The notes beneath the pieces are model-generated. The model did not search any database, had not been told where the DNA came from, and saw only the letters and a program-made list of their open reading frames with translations. From Enterobacter sp. RIT418 (GTDB lineage: Bacteria > Pseudomonadota > Gammaproteobacteria > Enterobacterales > Enterobacteriaceae), in NCBI RefSeq assembly GCF_003057745.1, contig NZ_QBJD02000015.1, positions 62,001 through 126,000 on the forward strand: DNA of 64,000 nt, written 5' to 3'. A program made the position numbers and the translations under genes. Below are positions 9,630-23,318 of this stretch, piece by piece. The number at the start of each line of letters is the position of its first letter. The first letter of the stretch is position 1.

Positions 9630-10769
9630 ATGAAACAGGTGCTTTTTGTTCGTCCCGACAGTCGCGAGGACGGAAAGATTATGTGGTGCGAGTCCGGCAG
9701 TCAGGAGGTCATCACCGGTGAAGGCCGCGAGGCGCTGGATACGCTTGCGCAGCATCCCTTAGCCACGCGCGTCTGCCTGCTGCTGCCCGCGGGTGAAATG
9801 GTTTTCCGCCATTTTACGCTGCCGAAAAAGATGGCCTCGCAGGCTACGGCCTTCTCGTGGATGGCGGAAGAGACGCTGATCGGCGAGGTGGATAACCTTC
9901 ACTGGACGGTGCTCAATAAAAAAGGGGCGGAGGTTGACGCGGTGGCGATTGATGCCGATCGCCTGCGCGGCTGGCTGGACCGTTTCCAGGAGGCCGGGCT
10001 AAAGGTGGTCCAGGCGCTGCCCGACGCCTGGCTGCTGCCGGTTGCCGCGGGCGGCAGCACGATCGTCGCGCTGGAGGACAACTACTGGCTGCGCCTGTCT
10101 TCCCACGTGGCCTGCGAGGTCGAGGCGGCCCTGCTGCCGCTGCTGATGCAAAAGGCGGGCGAGGGCGAGGTGGCCTGCTACGGCGAGGCTCCCGCCGGGG
10201 TTGAGGTGGATGAGCGCCTGGCCTGGGAGCATCCGCTACTGCTGATCCAGCCGCAGTGGGCGCACAGCCGCGTCAACCTGCTGCACGGTGCCTTTGGCGC
10301 TACAGCCTCTGCCGGTAGCGCAAAGCGCTTAAAGGCTGCCATCGCCGCGGCGGGGCTGCTTTCGCTGGGGCTGTTGCTGGGCCCGCGCGTCGCCATGGCG
10401 TGGATGCTGGTCCAGCAGGAGAACCAGATGCAGGAGGAAATAATGCAGGTCTATCAGCACCATTTCCCGAGCATGCGCCATCAGACCAACATCAAATACC
10501 ACTTTGGCCAGAGCGTGAAAAAGCAGAGCAAGGGTATTTTTCTGCAGCTTGAGGATCTGGACACCGCGAAGCGGGCCGTTCCGGCAATGGAAATCAACCT
10601 GGTCGAGTACGACTACCCGAACAATACGCTGTCGCTTAGCGTCAGCGCGCAAAACCCGCAGGCGCTGCAGACGTTTGTCCAGCAGGCCAGTGAGAATTTT
10701 GATTTTACGCTACAGCCTGTTTCCAACAGCGCGCCGTATACCGCCATGATCTCAGGGAAATATAAATGA
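9630..10769 (+). CDS. gspL: GspL, type II secretion inner-membrane protein
   Basis: Bitopic protein, 379 aa, that holds GspE at the membrane through an actin-like cytoplasmic domain (about 1-235) and pairs with GspM through its periplasmic ferredoxin-like domain. A membrane segment lies near residues 240-260 (AAIAAAGLLSLGLLLGPRV). The ATG at 9630 is preferred; an in-frame TTG at 9621 would add three residues. It overlaps gspM by 4 bases. Confidence 0.9.
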   Translation: MKQVLFVRPDSREDGKIMWCESGSQEVITGEGREALDTLAQHPLATRVCLLLPAGEMVFRHFTLPKKMASQATAFSWMAEETLIGEVDNLHWTVLNKKGAEVDAVAIDADRLRGWLDRFQEAGLKVVQALPDAWLLPVAAGGSTIVALEDNYWLRLSSHVACEVEAALLPLLMQKAGEGEVACYGEAPAGVEVDERLAWEHPLLLIQPQWAHSRVNLLHGAFGATASAGSAKRLKAAIAAAGLLSLGLLLGPRVAMAWMLVQQENQMQEEIMQVYQHHFPSMRHQTNIKYHFGQSVKKQSKGIFLQLEDLDTAKRAVPAMEINLVEYDYPNNTLSLSVSAQNPQALQTFVQQASENFDFTLQPVSNSAPYTAMISGKYK

Positions 10770-11251
10770 AAGCGCGAATCGCTCAATTAACATCACGTTA
10801 TCAACAATACAGCACCCGGGAAAAAACGATATTGAAAGCAGGCATGGCCGCCTTGTGCTGTGCGGCCATTTATTATGGAGGCGTCGTTCCTTTGGATAAT
10901 ATGATTAAAGATAGTCAGTTGACATTAAAAAAACAGAGCGAAACGCTGACCTGGATGAGAGACGAAATTGATAAAAATCATCTTCCGGTATTACAGGTGA
11001 AAACGGATAACCCCAGAAGCGTTGTCGAAAACAGCGCGCACGAAATTAATATTTCCCTCACCGATATTCGCCAGGACGGTCAAACGCTGGCGTTCGTGGT
11101 GAATCGGATTAACGTTTATGAGCTGAAAAACTGGCTGCGTGAAATGAACCTCACGTCCGGCATTCGTTTAGAGAAAATGAACCTCACGCCGGTAGACCAT
11201 TTAAGCGACGTGAAGGCCGATATTCAGCTCACCTGGAAAAAGGTGGCATGA
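10766..11251 (+). CDS. gspM: GspM, type II secretion inner-membrane protein
   Basis: Partner of GspL, 161 aa: a short cytoplasmic N-terminus (with STREKTILKAGM, typical of GspM), one membrane segment at about residues 25-42, and a periplasmic ferredoxin-like domain. It overlaps gspL and gspO by 4 bases each. There is no gspN between gspM and gspO, as in several enteric systems. Confidence 0.9.
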   Translation: MKARIAQLTSRYQQYSTREKTILKAGMAALCCAAIYYGGVVPLDNMIKDSQLTLKKQSETLTWMRDEIDKNHLPVLQVKTDNPRSVVENSAHEINISLTDIRQDGQTLAFVVNRINVYELKNWLREMNLTSGIRLEKMNLTPVDHLSDVKADIQLTWKKVA

Positions 11252-12045
11252 ATACGTTAATGCTGGTGCGGGAGAGTTGCCCGGCGGGATTCAGCGCAAT
11301 GAGCGGCGTGCTGGGGGCGATCGTGGGCAGCTTTCTCGGGCTGGTGGCTGAACGCGTTCCGGCCATGATGATGGACGACGAGAGCCGCACAAACCTGCTC
11401 TTTCCCGGCTCGCACTGCCCCGCCTGCGGGCACTCGCTGAAGGCGTGGGAAAATATCCCGCTCGTCAGCTGGCTGGCGCTGCGCGGGCGCTGCAGCCACT
11501 GCCGTACGGCCATTCCGCTGCGGTTATTTTTAATCGAAGGCGTTACGGCGCTCTTTTTTGCCGTTTCGGCCTGGTGTATTGCCGATATTCAGGCGCTGTG
11601 CTCGCTTTGGCTGCTGGCGTCGTTCCTGCTGCCGCTGGCGATGATTGACCGGGAACACCAGCTGCTGCCCGACTGCCTGACGCAGCCGCTCCTGTGGGCC
11701 GGGCTGCTGATGCATGCCTTCTCTGGCAGCCTTCCGCTGCGCGATGCGCTGCTCGGCGCTGCGGCGGGATACCTGTCGCTGTGGCTGCTGTACTGGGGAT
11801 TCAGGCTAACGACGGGCCGCGAGGGGCTGGGCTACGGTGATTTTAAGCTGCTGGCCGCGCTGGGCGCCTGGTGCGGCTGGCAGGCATTGCCGACTATCGT
11901 GCTTATTGCCGCACTGAGCGGTATTGCGGGTTATTTTCTGATGATTAAATCAGATAAAAATAACCTCATCATCTCTTTCGGACCGTACCTCTCTTTTGCT
12001 GGAATAACGGTATTCATTAGTCAGCTTCTCGTTATTAACGTTTGA
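11248..12045 (+). CDS. gspO: GspO, prepilin peptidase/N-methyltransferase
   Basis: Polytopic aspartic peptidase, 265 aa, that cleaves and N-methylates the GspG-K leaders. The cytoplasmic zinc loop has two Cys pairs (CPACGHSL and GRCSHCRTA). The catalytic aspartates are in MIDREHQLLPD and GYGDFKLLAA. It ends the gsp operon; no strong hairpin follows directly. With its own peptidase the system does not depend on a type IV pilus peptidase. Confidence 0.95.
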   Translation: MNTLMLVRESCPAGFSAMSGVLGAIVGSFLGLVAERVPAMMMDDESRTNLLFPGSHCPACGHSLKAWENIPLVSWLALRGRCSHCRTAIPLRLFLIEGVTALFFAVSAWCIADIQALCSLWLLASFLLPLAMIDREHQLLPDCLTQPLLWAGLLMHAFSGSLPLRDALLGAAAGYLSLWLLYWGFRLTTGREGLGYGDFKLLAALGAWCGWQALPTIVLIAALSGIAGYFLMIKSDKNNLIISFGPYLSFAGITVFISQLLVINV

Positions 12046-15043
<2,998 letters not shown>

Positions 15044-15057
15044 TCTTCTGAACTAAC

Positions 15058-15084
15058 ATTGCGGGCGTAATATTCGCCCGCAAT
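15058..15084 (+). terminator. Terminator after the GH18 chitinase
   Basis: Perfect 10-bp stem ATTGCGGGCG / CGCCCGCAAT with a 7-nt loop, 15 bp after the stop. A second weaker GACCAC...GTGGTC hairpin follows at about 15089-15114. Confidence 0.7.
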
Positions 15085-15178
15085 ATCTGACCACGCCCCG
15101 CTTCGGGTGTGGTCAATTCTAAAATTAACAGTGACGTGCGCAAAAAGAGGATGGGATATAACGTAAGCAGGTGCATAA

Positions 15179-15625
15179 ATGAAACGCATGATTTTATTAT
15201 TACTGTTTGTCAGCCAGAGCGTGTTTGCAAACTGTTGGGATAAAGCGGCGCATTATTACCACGTCGACCCGTATTTATTATTTGCCATCGCCAAGGTGGA
15301 ATCAGGAATGAACCCCAGAGCCGTTGGCTGGAACCGTGACGGTTCGCATGATGTAGGGCTGATGCAGATTAACAGCACCCATTTTGATGAATTAGAACGC
15401 CGCGGCATTGATGAACGCCGCCTTATTGTTGAACCCTGCACCTCCATCATGGTTGGCGCATCCATTCTCTCTAATATGATTAAAGTGTATGGCTATAACT
15501 GGGAAGCGGTAGGCGCGTATAACGCCGGGCTGAAAAAAGAGAATTATCCGAAGCGAATGCAATATGCCCACAAGGTGTGGAGTAAATATCAGGAAATAAA
15601 ACAGCGTAACGCATATGTTTATTAA
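15179..15625 (+). CDS. Small secreted lytic transglycosylase (SLT/IagB-like)
   Basis: A 148-aa protein with a signal peptide (cleavage near residue 17, SQSVFA/NC) and one SLT lysozyme-like domain. The probable catalytic Glu is E41 in AIAKVESGMNP; DVGLMQINSTHF and GAYNAG are also family motifs. C19 and C87 could form a disulfide. Small enzymes of this type (IagB, IpgF, EtgA) open peptidoglycan for envelope-spanning machines. Between two chitinases beside a secretin operon, it may make gaps for the secretion system or be cargo itself; which is not shown. Confidence 0.85.
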   Translation: MKRMILLLLFVSQSVFANCWDKAAHYYHVDPYLLFAIAKVESGMNPRAVGWNRDGSHDVGLMQINSTHFDELERRGIDERRLIVEPCTSIMVGASILSNMIKVYGYNWEAVGAYNAGLKKENYPKRMQYAHKVWSKYQEIKQRNAYVY

Positions 15626-15763
15626 TTTTTGTTTTTTGAAGAATACCGTTCAGTGTTCTTCAGAAAGTGAAAAGAACCGCACGCTCAGGTTTATTTATTA
15701 ATGGACTAATACATAAGCCGTGTTTGCATTAACCATTGTTGCTTAAAAACAGGATTATTTGAG

Positions 15764-17596
15764 ATGAACAAAAGGACTCTTCTGAGCTTACTCGTTGCAG
15801 GGGCATGCGTTGCTCCGTTTATGGCTCAGGCTGCTTCGCTGCAGGCGACCAGCAGCGAACCGTACACCATGAAAGCCAGCGATCTGGCGAAAAAAGAGAA
15901 GGAGCTGACGAGCTTCCCGCTGATGGCGTCCGTCAAGGAGACCATCCGCACGCTGGATAACGAGCAGGTTGAGCTGATTGAGCCAGGCCGCGCGGCGAAT
16001 CCGGACAACGTGAAGCGCGTTGAAGGCATCGTGAAGGAGAGCGACTGGGAGTATCTGTTCCCGATGCGCGCAGCTTCTTATACCTATAGCAACTTCCTGA
16101 AGGCGGTGGGCAAGTTCCCGGCGCTGTGTAAGACCTATAACGACGGTCGCGACAGCGACGCGATCTGCCGTAAAGAGCTGGCAACCATGTTTGCCCACTT
16201 TGCGCAGGAAACCGGCGGCCACGAAAGCTGGCGTCCAGAAGCCGAATGGCGTCAGGCGCTGGTTCACGTCCGTGAAATGGGCTGGACCGAAGGCCAGAAG
16301 GGCGGCTACAACGGTGAATGTAACCCGGAAATCTGGCAGGGTCAGACCTGGCCTTGCGGTAAAGATAAAGACGGCGACTTCGTCAGCTACTTTGGCCGCG
16401 GCGCGAAGCAGCTCTCTTACAACTACAACTACGGTCCGTTCTCTGAAGCGATGTTTGGCACCGTTCGCACCCTGCTCGACAAGCCTGAGCTGGTGGCTGA
16501 CACCTGGCTGAACCTGGCGTCCGCGATCTTCTTCTTCGCGTATCCACAGCCGCCAAAACCAAGCATGCTGCAGGTTATCGACGGCACCTGGCAGCCAAAC
16601 GATCGCGATAAGGCGAACGGCCTGGTTCCAGGCTTCGGCGTGACTACCCAGATCATCAACGGCGGCGTTGAGTGCGGCGGCCCGACTGAAATTGCTCAGT
16701 CTCAGAACCGCATCAAGTACTACAAAGAGTTCGCGAACTACCTGAAAGTGCCTGTTCCGGCAAACGAAGTGCTGGGCTGCGCCAACATGAAGCAGTTCGA
16801 CGAAGGCGGCGCGGGCGCGCTGAAGATTTACTGGGAGCAGGACTGGGGATGGAGCGCGGATACGCCAGACGGTAAGACCTACTCTTGCCAGCTGGTGGGC
16901 TACCAGACGCCGTTCAGCGCCTTCAAAGAGGGTGATTACACTAACTGCGTGAAGAAATTCTACAACGTTAACATCATCAACGACGATGGCTCTGCCACCA
17001 AGCCTGACGAAACGCCGGTAACCCCAGCGCCAACGCCGGCCGATGAAACGCCAGCACCAGCACCTGCGCCAACGCCGGATGAAACGCCAGCTGAACCGGC
17101 CGTGGTTAACCATGCGCCAGTGGCGCAGATCGCCGGTCCAATCGGCGCGGTTGAAGCCGGTGCGCAGGTTTCCCTGAGCGCGGAAGGCTCCTCCGACCAG
17201 GACGGCAACCAGCTGACCTACACCTGGCGTTCCCAGGACGGCACCACGGTGACCGGCCAGGACAAAGCGGTAGTGACTTTCACTGCGCCTGAGTCCGCAA
17301 CCGCGCAGCAGATTGAAGTCAGCTTGACCGTCAGCGACGGCGAGCTGAGCAGCACCACCACCTATCTGCTGAACGTGAAGGCTAAAGCCGCCACTCCGTC
17401 AAAAGACGAAGGCACCTCCGGTTCATACGCCGCGTGGAGCGCGAACAGCAAGTACAACGCAGGTGATATCGTGAACAACCACGGTAAACTGTTCCAGTGC
17501 AAACCGTTCCCGTACAGCGGCTGGTGTAACAACGCCCCGTCATACTATGAACCAGGCGCAGGTCTGGCATGGGCTGACGCCTGGACGGCTCTGTAA
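15764..17596 (+). CDS. GH19 chitinase with PKD-like and chitin-binding modules
   Basis: Secreted inverting chitinase, 610 aa. The signal peptide ends near residue 23 ([10 protein letters not shown]). The GH19 catalytic domain spans about 85-400, with [12 protein letters not shown] giving E149 as the likely general acid and [16 protein letters not shown] as a family signature. A Pro/Thr/Glu-rich linker (about 408-445) leads to a PKD-like domain (about 446-535, with [11 protein letters not shown]) and a C-terminal chitin-binding module starting [16 protein letters not shown]18 and GH19 enzymes cut chitin by different mechanisms, so the two gene products would complement each other. Export through the adjacent type II system is inferred. 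Confidence 0.92.
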   Translation: MNKRTLLSLLVAGACVAPFMAQAASLQATSSEPYTMKASDLAKKEKELTSFPLMASVKETIRTLDNEQVELIEPGRAANPDNVKRVEGIVKESDWEYLFPMRAASYTYSNFLKAVGKFPALCKTYNDGRDSDAICRKELATMFAHFAQETGGHESWRPEAEWRQALVHVREMGWTEGQKGGYNGECNPEIWQGQTWPCGKDKDGDFVSYFGRGAKQLSYNYNYGPFSEAMFGTVRTLLDKPELVADTWLNLASAIFFFAYPQPPKPSMLQVIDGTWQPNDRDKANGLVPGFGVTTQIINGGVECGGPTEIAQSQNRIKYYKEFANYLKVPVPANEVLGCANMKQFDEGGAGALKIYWEQDWGWSADTPDGKTYSCQLVGYQTPFSAFKEGDYTNCVKKFYNVNIINDDGSATKPDETPVTPAPTPADETPAPAPAPTPDETPAEPAVVNHAPVAQIAGPIGAVEAGAQVSLSAEGSSDQDGNQLTYTWRSQDGTTVTGQDKAVVTFTAPESATAQQIEVSLTVSDGELSSTTTYLLNVKAKAATPSKDEGTSGSYAAWSANSKYNAGDIVNNHGKLFQCKPFPYSGWCNNAPSYYEPGAGLAWADAWTAL

Positions 17597-17598
17597 TA

Positions 17599-17632
17599 GC
17601 AAAACGGCAACCGAAAGGTTGCCGTTTTGGTG
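17599..17632 (+). terminator. Terminator after the GH19 chitinase
   Basis: Stem AAAACGGCAACC / GGTTGCCGTTTT with a GAAA tetraloop, directly after the stop, and a T-rich 3' side. A very similar hairpin plus GGTGTTT recurs at 37674-37699, also next to CCCTCTCCC palindromes. Confidence 0.85.
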
Positions 17633-17640
17633 TTTACACT

Positions 17641-17786
17641 TTCCCCTCACCCTAACCCTCTCCCCAAAGGGGAGAGGGGACAGATCGTGTGCGGTGTGAT
17701 TTTCTTCCTCTCCCCGTGGGAGAGGGGACAGACTGTGCGCGGTGTGATTTTCTCCCTCTCCCTGTGGGAGAGGGCCGGGGTGAGGG
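17641..17786. repeat. Cluster of REP-like CCCTCTCCC palindromes
   Basis: Three consecutive palindromic units with arms of the type CCCTCTCCC...GGGAGAGGG, one with the longer arm CCCTCACCCTAACCCTCTCC, fill the gap between convergent GH19 chitinase and ybjS. Related units are at 28416 and 37557-37745. They resemble intergenic REP elements; the family name is not known to me. Confidence 0.7.
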
Positions 17787-17793
17787 CACCAAA

Positions 17794-18807
17794 CTAGCGG
17801 TGAAGCTTCCCGTGATCGCGTAACCACGCCGCCGTGCGCACAATCCCCTCATCCAGCGTCACCACCGGCTTATACCCCAGCTCGTTCTGCGCGCGAGAAA
17901 TATCCAGCGTGAAATCAAAGTTGAGCTTCGAGACGCCGTAGTGCGTCAGCGCAGGCTCTTTGGCGGATTTGCTGCCAAAGCGCTCCATGCTGCGGGCGAT
18001 CATGTCCAGCATCGGGTAGGGAACGGAGCGAATGCGGCACTGGATCTGCAGCTCGTCAATCAGCCTCTGGACGATGCTGCGCAGCGTGCACGGCTCGCCG
18101 TTGGTGATGTTATACGCCCGGCCTGAAACCAGCTTTTCGCAGTCCGGCTGGCTTGCCAGCCACATCGCGTGAACCGCGTTTTCGTAGTAGGTCATATCCA
18201 CCAGCGCATCGCCGCCGCGCGGCAGCAGCACGCTGCCGTAGTGGTGCATCATCTGCGCCAGGCGTGGGATAAACACCTTATCATGCGGCCCAAACAGGCT
18301 CTGCGGGCGCAGTACGGTAAAGCGGGTATGCGGGTTGGACTGCGCAAGCAGGTCGATAACCTCTTCGCTGGCGGCCTTGCTGCGGGCAAATTCGCAGGCA
18401 AAGCGCGCCGGACGGAAATCTTCCTGAATATCGCGGTGGTGGTGATAATCAAAATAGAGCGACGGGGAAGAGATATGGATGAAGTTACGCACGCCCCAGG
18501 CAACGGCCCATTCGCCCAGACGACGCGTTGCGCGCACGTTGGCGAGATCGAAGGCTTCCTGGGTTCCCCACGGCGAGGTGAAACTGGAGCAGTGCCACAG
18601 CGTGTCGATTCCGGCAAGCATCACCTTAGCCTGAGAGGAGACCAGCTCCGTCAGATCCGCATGGACAAATTCCGCGCCCATTTTTTGCAGCAGCTTGCCC
18701 ATTGCCTCGTTGCGACCGGTTGCCCTGACGCTGATGCCTTTGTTGCGCAGAAACTCGACCGCGTTTCGGCCTAAGCCGCTGGTCGCACCGGTAACCAGTA
18801 CCTTCAT
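17794..18807 (-). CDS. ybjS: YbjS, predicted NAD(P)-dependent sugar epimerase/reductase
   Basis: A 337-aa extended short-chain dehydrogenase/reductase starting [19 protein letters not shown], with the Rossmann motif GATSGLG. It reads almost residue for residue like E. coli YbjS and is followed by ybjT as in E. coli. The substrate is unknown. The ATG at 18807 is chosen; an in-frame ATG at 18843 would add 12 residues not seen in E. coli. The much longer open frame upstream is a shadow of ybjT. Confidence 0.92.
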   Translation of the reverse strand: MKVLVTGATSGLGRNAVEFLRNKGISVRATGRNEAMGKLLQKMGAEFVHADLTELVSSQAKVMLAGIDTLWHCSSFTSPWGTQEAFDLANVRATRRLGEWAVAWGVRNFIHISSPSLYFDYHHHRDIQEDFRPARFACEFARSKAASEEVIDLLAQSNPHTRFTVLRPQSLFGPHDKVFIPRLAQMMHHYGSVLLPRGGDALVDMTYYENAVHAMWLASQPDCEKLVSGRAYNITNGEPCTLRSIVQRLIDELQIQCRIRSVPYPMLDMIARSMERFGSKSAKEPALTHYGVSKLNFDFTLDISRAQNELGYKPVVTLDEGIVRTAAWLRDHGKLHR

Positions 18808-18908
18808 AACTGTCCACTGTGTTGAAAAGAATTTCGTGCGCATTCTTCCGTGAATTACGCGAGTATGCAATGGGAAAGGTGAAAGAATAAGAGTTTTAAT
18901 TAGATATT

Positions 18909-20336
18909 TTAATGCTTTTGTTCTGCCAGCCGCGCAATGCGTTTTGCCATGCCGCGGAAGATAAACAGGTGCGCCGGGATCATAAACAGCCAGTAGAACA
19001 GGCCGGGCATGCCGTGCGGGTGCCACCACGCGCGAACGTCCAGCTCGCGATGGTCGCCTTTGTCTTTCAGCGTGAAGCAGAGCCGTCCAAGGCCCGGCGC
19101 CTTCATGCCAAACAGCAGCGCCAGCTGTTTTTCCGGCTCGACGATAATCACCTTCCAGCTGTCGACCGCATCGCCAACCTTTAAATAGGGATGAGCGGGG
19201 CGGCCCTTCGCCAGCCGGTGGCCGACGAGCAGGTCCATCGCGCCGCGCGTTTGCCAGAGAATATTGCCGAAGAAGTAGCGCTCTTTGCCGCCGATCTGGT
19301 TGATAACCTCCCATAGCGCTGCGAGGCTCGCCTTGGTTTTCACCGTGCAGCCCGCCTGTTTGGGATAGTAGCCGTACTCGGGCCGCCAGCGGGCAAAGGC
19401 CTGGGCGTCGTAGCCCCAGTCGCTGGAGTTCACCAGCTTTTCCTCTTCCTTCAGCGTGTTGCGCACCGCGTCGTCGAAGCGGATCAAATCCTGCGGGATC
19501 AGCGCGCGAAGCTCGCGATCGTCCGCCAGCAGGTCGTGCTTAAGCCCCTGGATCAGCGCTTTCGCCGTGGTCGGCGGCACGGAGGTGATGACGTTTAAAA
19601 ACCACACCGAGATCCAGCGGGTCGGGAAGGGAACGGGCACCAGAAGCCGGTGGCGGCCGCTGACCCGCATAAAATGTTCGAACTGCTCCTGGTAGCTCAG
19701 CACCTCCGGACCCGCCGCTTCCAGCACGCGGTGCTGGTCTGCGGGATGGTTAAGCAGTTCCACCAGGTAATGCAGCAGGTTTTCCAGCGCAATCGGCGTG
19801 GTGCGTGAGCGTACCCAGCGCGGCGGCGTCAGCACCGGCAGGTTGTAGACCATATCACGCATCACTTCGAACGCGGCCGAGCCTGCGCCGACGATGATCC
19901 CCGCCCGCAGCTCGGTGACGGGGACATTGGCGCTGCGCAGGGTGTCGCCGGTCAGCTGGCGCGCGCGCAGGTGGTCCGACTGCTCGTGCTCGGGCGCCTG
20001 CAGCGAGCTGAGAAAAATCACCTGCTTCACCGGCGTTTGCAGCAGCGCGTCGCGCACGTTCATCGCCACCTGGCGCTCGTGGGCGATGAAATCGCCGCCT
20101 TCGCCCATGCTGTGAACCAGGTAATAAAGCGTATCAACGCCTTCGAGCAGCGCGGGCAGCGTCTTCGGCCAGTTCAAATCGACGTTGTGGCAGGTGACGC
20201 CGGGCAGCTGCTGCTTTTGCAGGCGTTCCGTGCTGCGCGCCACGGCCAGCACCTGATGCCCCTGCTGGCCGAGCGCCGAGGTCAGATGTTGACCGATATA
20301 CCCGCTGGCACCCAGCACCAGAATCCGTTGCGCCAC
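18909..20336 (-). CDS. ybjT: YbjT, NAD-binding/DUF2867 protein
   Basis: A 475-aa protein with an N-terminal atypical SDR domain ([20 protein letters not shown]) and a C-terminal DUF2867 domain (about 320-470) ending in a hydrophobic segment ([16 protein letters not shown]). It matches E. coli YbjT in length and order; its function is not established. It lies 14 bp downstream of ltaE on the same strand, so co-transcription from ltaE is likely. Confidence 0.92.
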   Translation of the reverse strand: MAQRILVLGASGYIGQHLTSALGQQGHQVLAVARSTERLQKQQLPGVTCHNVDLNWPKTLPALLEGVDTLYYLVHSMGEGGDFIAHERQVAMNVRDALLQTPVKQVIFLSSLQAPEHEQSDHLRARQLTGDTLRSANVPVTELRAGIIVGAGSAAFEVMRDMVYNLPVLTPPRWVRSRTTPIALENLLHYLVELLNHPADQHRVLEAAGPEVLSYQEQFEHFMRVSGRHRLLVPVPFPTRWISVWFLNVITSVPPTTAKALIQGLKHDLLADDRELRALIPQDLIRFDDAVRNTLKEEEKLVNSSDWGYDAQAFARWRPEYGYYPKQAGCTVKTKASLAALWEVINQIGGKERYFFGNILWQTRGAMDLLVGHRLAKGRPAHPYLKVGDAVDSWKVIIVEPEKQLALLFGMKAPGLGRLCFTLKDKGDHRELDVRAWWHPHGMPGLFYWLFMIPAHLFIFRGMAKRIARLAEQKH

Positions 20337-20350
20337 GTTGCTCTCCTTTA

Positions 20351-21352
20351 TTAACGCTGTAAAAACGCCTGCCAGTGCTTCACGACTTCAGACAGCTGGT
20401 CGCGGCTGACGTCAAGATGCATCACCAGGCGCACCACCGGAGAGGCGTTGATCAGCACGCCGCGGGCCTTCATAAACTCGCCCAGCGCGGCGGCGTTTTC
20501 GTCGCCCACGCGCACGAACAGCATGTTGGTGTCGTGACGCATCACGTCCGCGCCGATCTCGCGCAGCTGCGCGGCCATCCACGCGGCGTTGTCGTGGTCA
20601 TCCTTCAGACGCGCCACGTTGTTTTTCAGCGCATAAAGGCCCGCCGCCGCCAGAATCCCCGCCTGGCGCATGCCGCCGCCGGTCATCTTACGCCAGCGGT
20701 TGGCGCGCTTGATGTAGTCGGCGTTGCCGACCAGCAGCGAGCCGACGGGCGTCCCCAGCCCTTTGGAGAGGCATATGGTGAACGAGTCGCAATATTGCGT
20801 GATGTCTTTGAGTTCGCAGCCGTATTCCACCACCGCGTTAAAGATGCGCGCGCCGTCAACGTGCAGGCCCAGCCCGCGCTCGCGGGTAAATTCCCACGCC
20901 GCTTTCAGGTACTCGCGCGGCAGCACTTTGCCGTTGTGGGTGTTTTCGAGGCTCAGTAATTTGGTGCGGGCGAAGTGAATATCGTCGGCTTTGATTTTCG
21001 CCGCGACCTTATCCAGCGGCAGGGAGCCGTCCGCTGCGGCGTCAATCGGCTGCGGCTGAATGCTGCCGAGCACCGCCGCGCCGCCGGCTTCGTACAGGTA
21101 ATTATGCGCGCCCTGGCCGACGATGTACTCTTCGCCGCGCTCGCAGTGGCTGAGCAGCGCGACCAGGTTGGCCTGCGTACCGGTTGGCAGGAACAGGGCG
21201 GCCTCTTTGCCGCCCAGCTCCGCCGCGAAGCGCTGAAGTTCGTTGACCGTCGGGTCGTCGCCGTACACGTCGTCCCCGACCGGGGCGGCCATCATCTCGT
21301 CGAGCATGGCGCGCGTCGGCCGGGTTACGGTATCGCTGCGTAAATCAATCAT
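20351..21352 (-). CDS. ltaE: Low-specificity L-threonine aldolase
   Basis: PLP enzyme, 333 aa, cleaving L-threonine and L-allo-threonine to glycine and acetaldehyde. The PLP lysine is K197 in [15 protein letters not shown], the same number as in E. coli LtaE, and [11 protein letters not shown] holds the cofactor-binding Asp. It lies between poxB and ybjT as in E. coli. Confidence 0.96.
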   Translation of the reverse strand: MIDLRSDTVTRPTRAMLDEMMAAPVGDDVYGDDPTVNELQRFAAELGGKEAALFLPTGTQANLVALLSHCERGEEYIVGQGAHNYLYEAGGAAVLGSIQPQPIDAAADGSLPLDKVAAKIKADDIHFARTKLLSLENTHNGKVLPREYLKAAWEFTRERGLGLHVDGARIFNAVVEYGCELKDITQYCDSFTICLSKGLGTPVGSLLVGNADYIKRANRWRKMTGGGMRQAGILAAAGLYALKNNVARLKDDHDNAAWMAAQLREIGADVMRHDTNMLFVRVGDENAAALGEFMKARGVLINASPVVRLVMHLDVSRDQLSEVVKHWQAFLQR

Positions 21353-21390
21353 GGCAAGTCCTTATGTTTAAAAAGGCAATGCCAGATGTT

Positions 21391-23109
21391 TTACCTGAGC
21401 CAGTTGGTTTTTGCTAGCTCCATCACCTCGTCGCCGCGTCCGCTGATGATGGCGCGCAGCATGTAGAGGCTGAAGCCTTTGGCCTGCTCCAGCTTGATCT
21501 GCGGCGGAATGGCCAGCTCGTCCTTGGCAACCACCACGTCCACCAGCACCGGGCCGTCGATGGAGAAGGCGCGCTGTAGGGCTTCGTCTACCTCCGAGGC
21601 CTTCTCCACGCGGATGCCGGTGATGCCACAGGCTTCGGCGATGCGGGCGAAGTTGGTGTCGTGCAGGTCGGTGCCGTCCGTCAGGTAGCCTCCGGCCTTC
21701 ATCTCCATGGCCACGAAGCCCAGCACGCTATTGTTAAAGACCACGATTTTAAGCGGCAGCTTCATCTGCACCACCGACAGGAAATCACCCATCAGCATGC
21801 TAAACCCGCCGTCGCCGCACATCGCCACCACCTGACGCTCCGGCGCGGTAGCCTTCGCGCCCAGCGCCTGCGGCATGGCGTTAGCCATCGAGCCGTGGTT
21901 GAACGAACCGAGCAGGCGGCGCCTTCCGTTCATCTTCAGATAGCGCGCCGCCCAGACGGTTGGCGTGCCCACGTCGCAGGTGAAGATGGCATCGTCGTCG
22001 GCAAAATGGCTGATCTGCTGCGCCAGATACTGCGGGTGAATCGCCTTGTCGCTCGGCTTAGCGAGATCGTCCAGGCTTTTGCGCGCGTCGCGGTAGTCGC
22101 TTAGCGCTTTGTCGAGGAACTTGCGGTCGGTTTTTTCTTCCAGAAGCGGCAGCAGGGCGGTGAGGGTGGCTTTAATATCGCCGATCAGCGCCATGTCCAC
22201 CTTGCTGTGCGCGCCGATGCTGCCGGGGTTGATGTCGATCTGGATGATTTTAGCATCGGTCGGGTAGAAGGCGCGGTACGGGAACTGGGTGCCGAGCAGG
22301 ACCAGCGTGTCGGCGTTCATCATGGTATGGAAGCCGCTGGAGAAGCCGATCAGCCCGGTCATGCCGACGTCGTACGGGTTATCGTATTCGACGTGCTCTT
22401 TGCCGCGCAGGGCGTGGACGATCGGCGCTTTCAGCTTGCCCGCGAACGCCAGCAGCTCTTTATGCGCCCCCGCGCAGCCGCTGCCGCACATCAGGGCGAT
22501 ATTGCTGGAGTAGCGCAGCAGCTGGGCGAGCTTTCTCAGCTCCTCTTCGGCTGGCGTCACCACCGGCAGCGGCGCGGGATACCAGTGGCTGCTGGCGCTT
22601 TCCGGCGCGGCCTTCAGCGCCACGTCGCCCGGCAGAACCACCACCGAGACGCCGCGGTTGAGCACCGCCTTGCGCATGGCGATCGCCAGCACCTGGGGAA
22701 TTTGCTCCGGCGAGGAGACCAGCTCGCAGTAGTGGCTGCATTCACGGAACAGCTCCTGAGGATGCGTCTCCTGAAAATAGCCGCTGCCGATTTCGGAAGA
22801 GGGGATGTGGGCGGCAATCGCCAGCACCGGCACGCGGTTGCGGTGGCAATCGAACAGGCCGTTAATCAGGTGCAGGTTGCCCGGCCCGCACGACCCGGCG
22901 CAGACGGCCAGTTCGCCCGTCAGCTGCGCCTCCGCGCCTGCGGCAAACGCGGCGACCTCCTCATGGCGGGTAGGCATCCATTCGATTGTTTTCATTTTAT
23001 TGAGGCTATCGCTCAGCCCGTTCAGGGAATCGCCGGTCACGCCCCAGATGCGCTTAACGCCCGCCTGGTCGAGGGTTTTAGCTATATATGCAGCCACGGT
23101 TTGTTTCAT
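21391..23109 (-). CDS. poxB: Pyruvate dehydrogenase (quinone), pyruvate oxidase
   Basis: Peripheral membrane flavoprotein, 572 aa, the exact length of E. coli PoxB. It decarboxylates pyruvate to acetate and CO2 and passes electrons to ubiquinone. The TPP motif runs from [18 protein letters not shown] to VVFNN, and the C-terminal lipid-binding helix ends KTNWLR. In E. coli it is a stationary-phase, RpoS-dependent gene. CRISPR array 1 begins about 210 bp upstream of its start, reading the other way, so the poxB promoter and array leader share this gap. Confidence 0.97.
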   Translation of the reverse strand: MKQTVAAYIAKTLDQAGVKRIWGVTGDSLNGLSDSLNKMKTIEWMPTRHEEVAAFAAGAEAQLTGELAVCAGSCGPGNLHLINGLFDCHRNRVPVLAIAAHIPSSEIGSGYFQETHPQELFRECSHYCELVSSPEQIPQVLAIAMRKAVLNRGVSVVVLPGDVALKAAPESASSHWYPAPLPVVTPAEEELRKLAQLLRYSSNIALMCGSGCAGAHKELLAFAGKLKAPIVHALRGKEHVEYDNPYDVGMTGLIGFSSGFHTMMNADTLVLLGTQFPYRAFYPTDAKIIQIDINPGSIGAHSKVDMALIGDIKATLTALLPLLEEKTDRKFLDKALSDYRDARKSLDDLAKPSDKAIHPQYLAQQISHFADDDAIFTCDVGTPTVWAARYLKMNGRRRLLGSFNHGSMANAMPQALGAKATAPERQVVAMCGDGGFSMLMGDFLSVVQMKLPLKIVVFNNSVLGFVAMEMKAGGYLTDGTDLHDTNFARIAEACGITGIRVEKASEVDEALQRAFSIDGPVLVDVVVAKDELAIPPQIKLEQAKGFSLYMLRAIISGRGDEVMELAKTNWLR

Positions 23110-23187
23110 GGGTGTCCATCTCCTTTAAGTGATCTCGCTTACAAGCTTAGAAGAAAGAAAGCGGCTTGCCCGGCAGAAGATGCGCAG

Positions 23188-23318
23188 ACCCTTTTTTTTG
23201 CGTGATTTGTAATCTATTGATTTGTATAGCGGGAAAAGAGAGCGCTGAAAAAAGGGTTTACTGGCGAAAATGCGGGGGTTGTATTTATTTTACAAAGAGA
23301 TAAGCGTAGATTGGTCCA
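23188..23318 (+). promoter_or_regulatory. Leader of CRISPR array 1 with IHF-type site and inverted repeat
   Basis: AT-rich leader directly upstream of repeat 1. It contains ACCCTTTTTT (from 23188) and the complementary arm AAAAAAGGGTTT (to about 23259). Between them is an exact match to the IHF consensus on the minus strand (AATCAATAGATTA, 23210-23222), ending 97 nt before repeat 1. The array 2 leader has the same layout. IHF-bent leaders guide spacer integration in type I systems, so this end is probably the active one. Confidence 0.7.

Noticed and set aside
15788..17113. 441-codon minus-strand frame inside the GH19 chitinase
   Set aside because: Shadow frame without domain signals; the plus strand encodes a clear GH19 enzyme.
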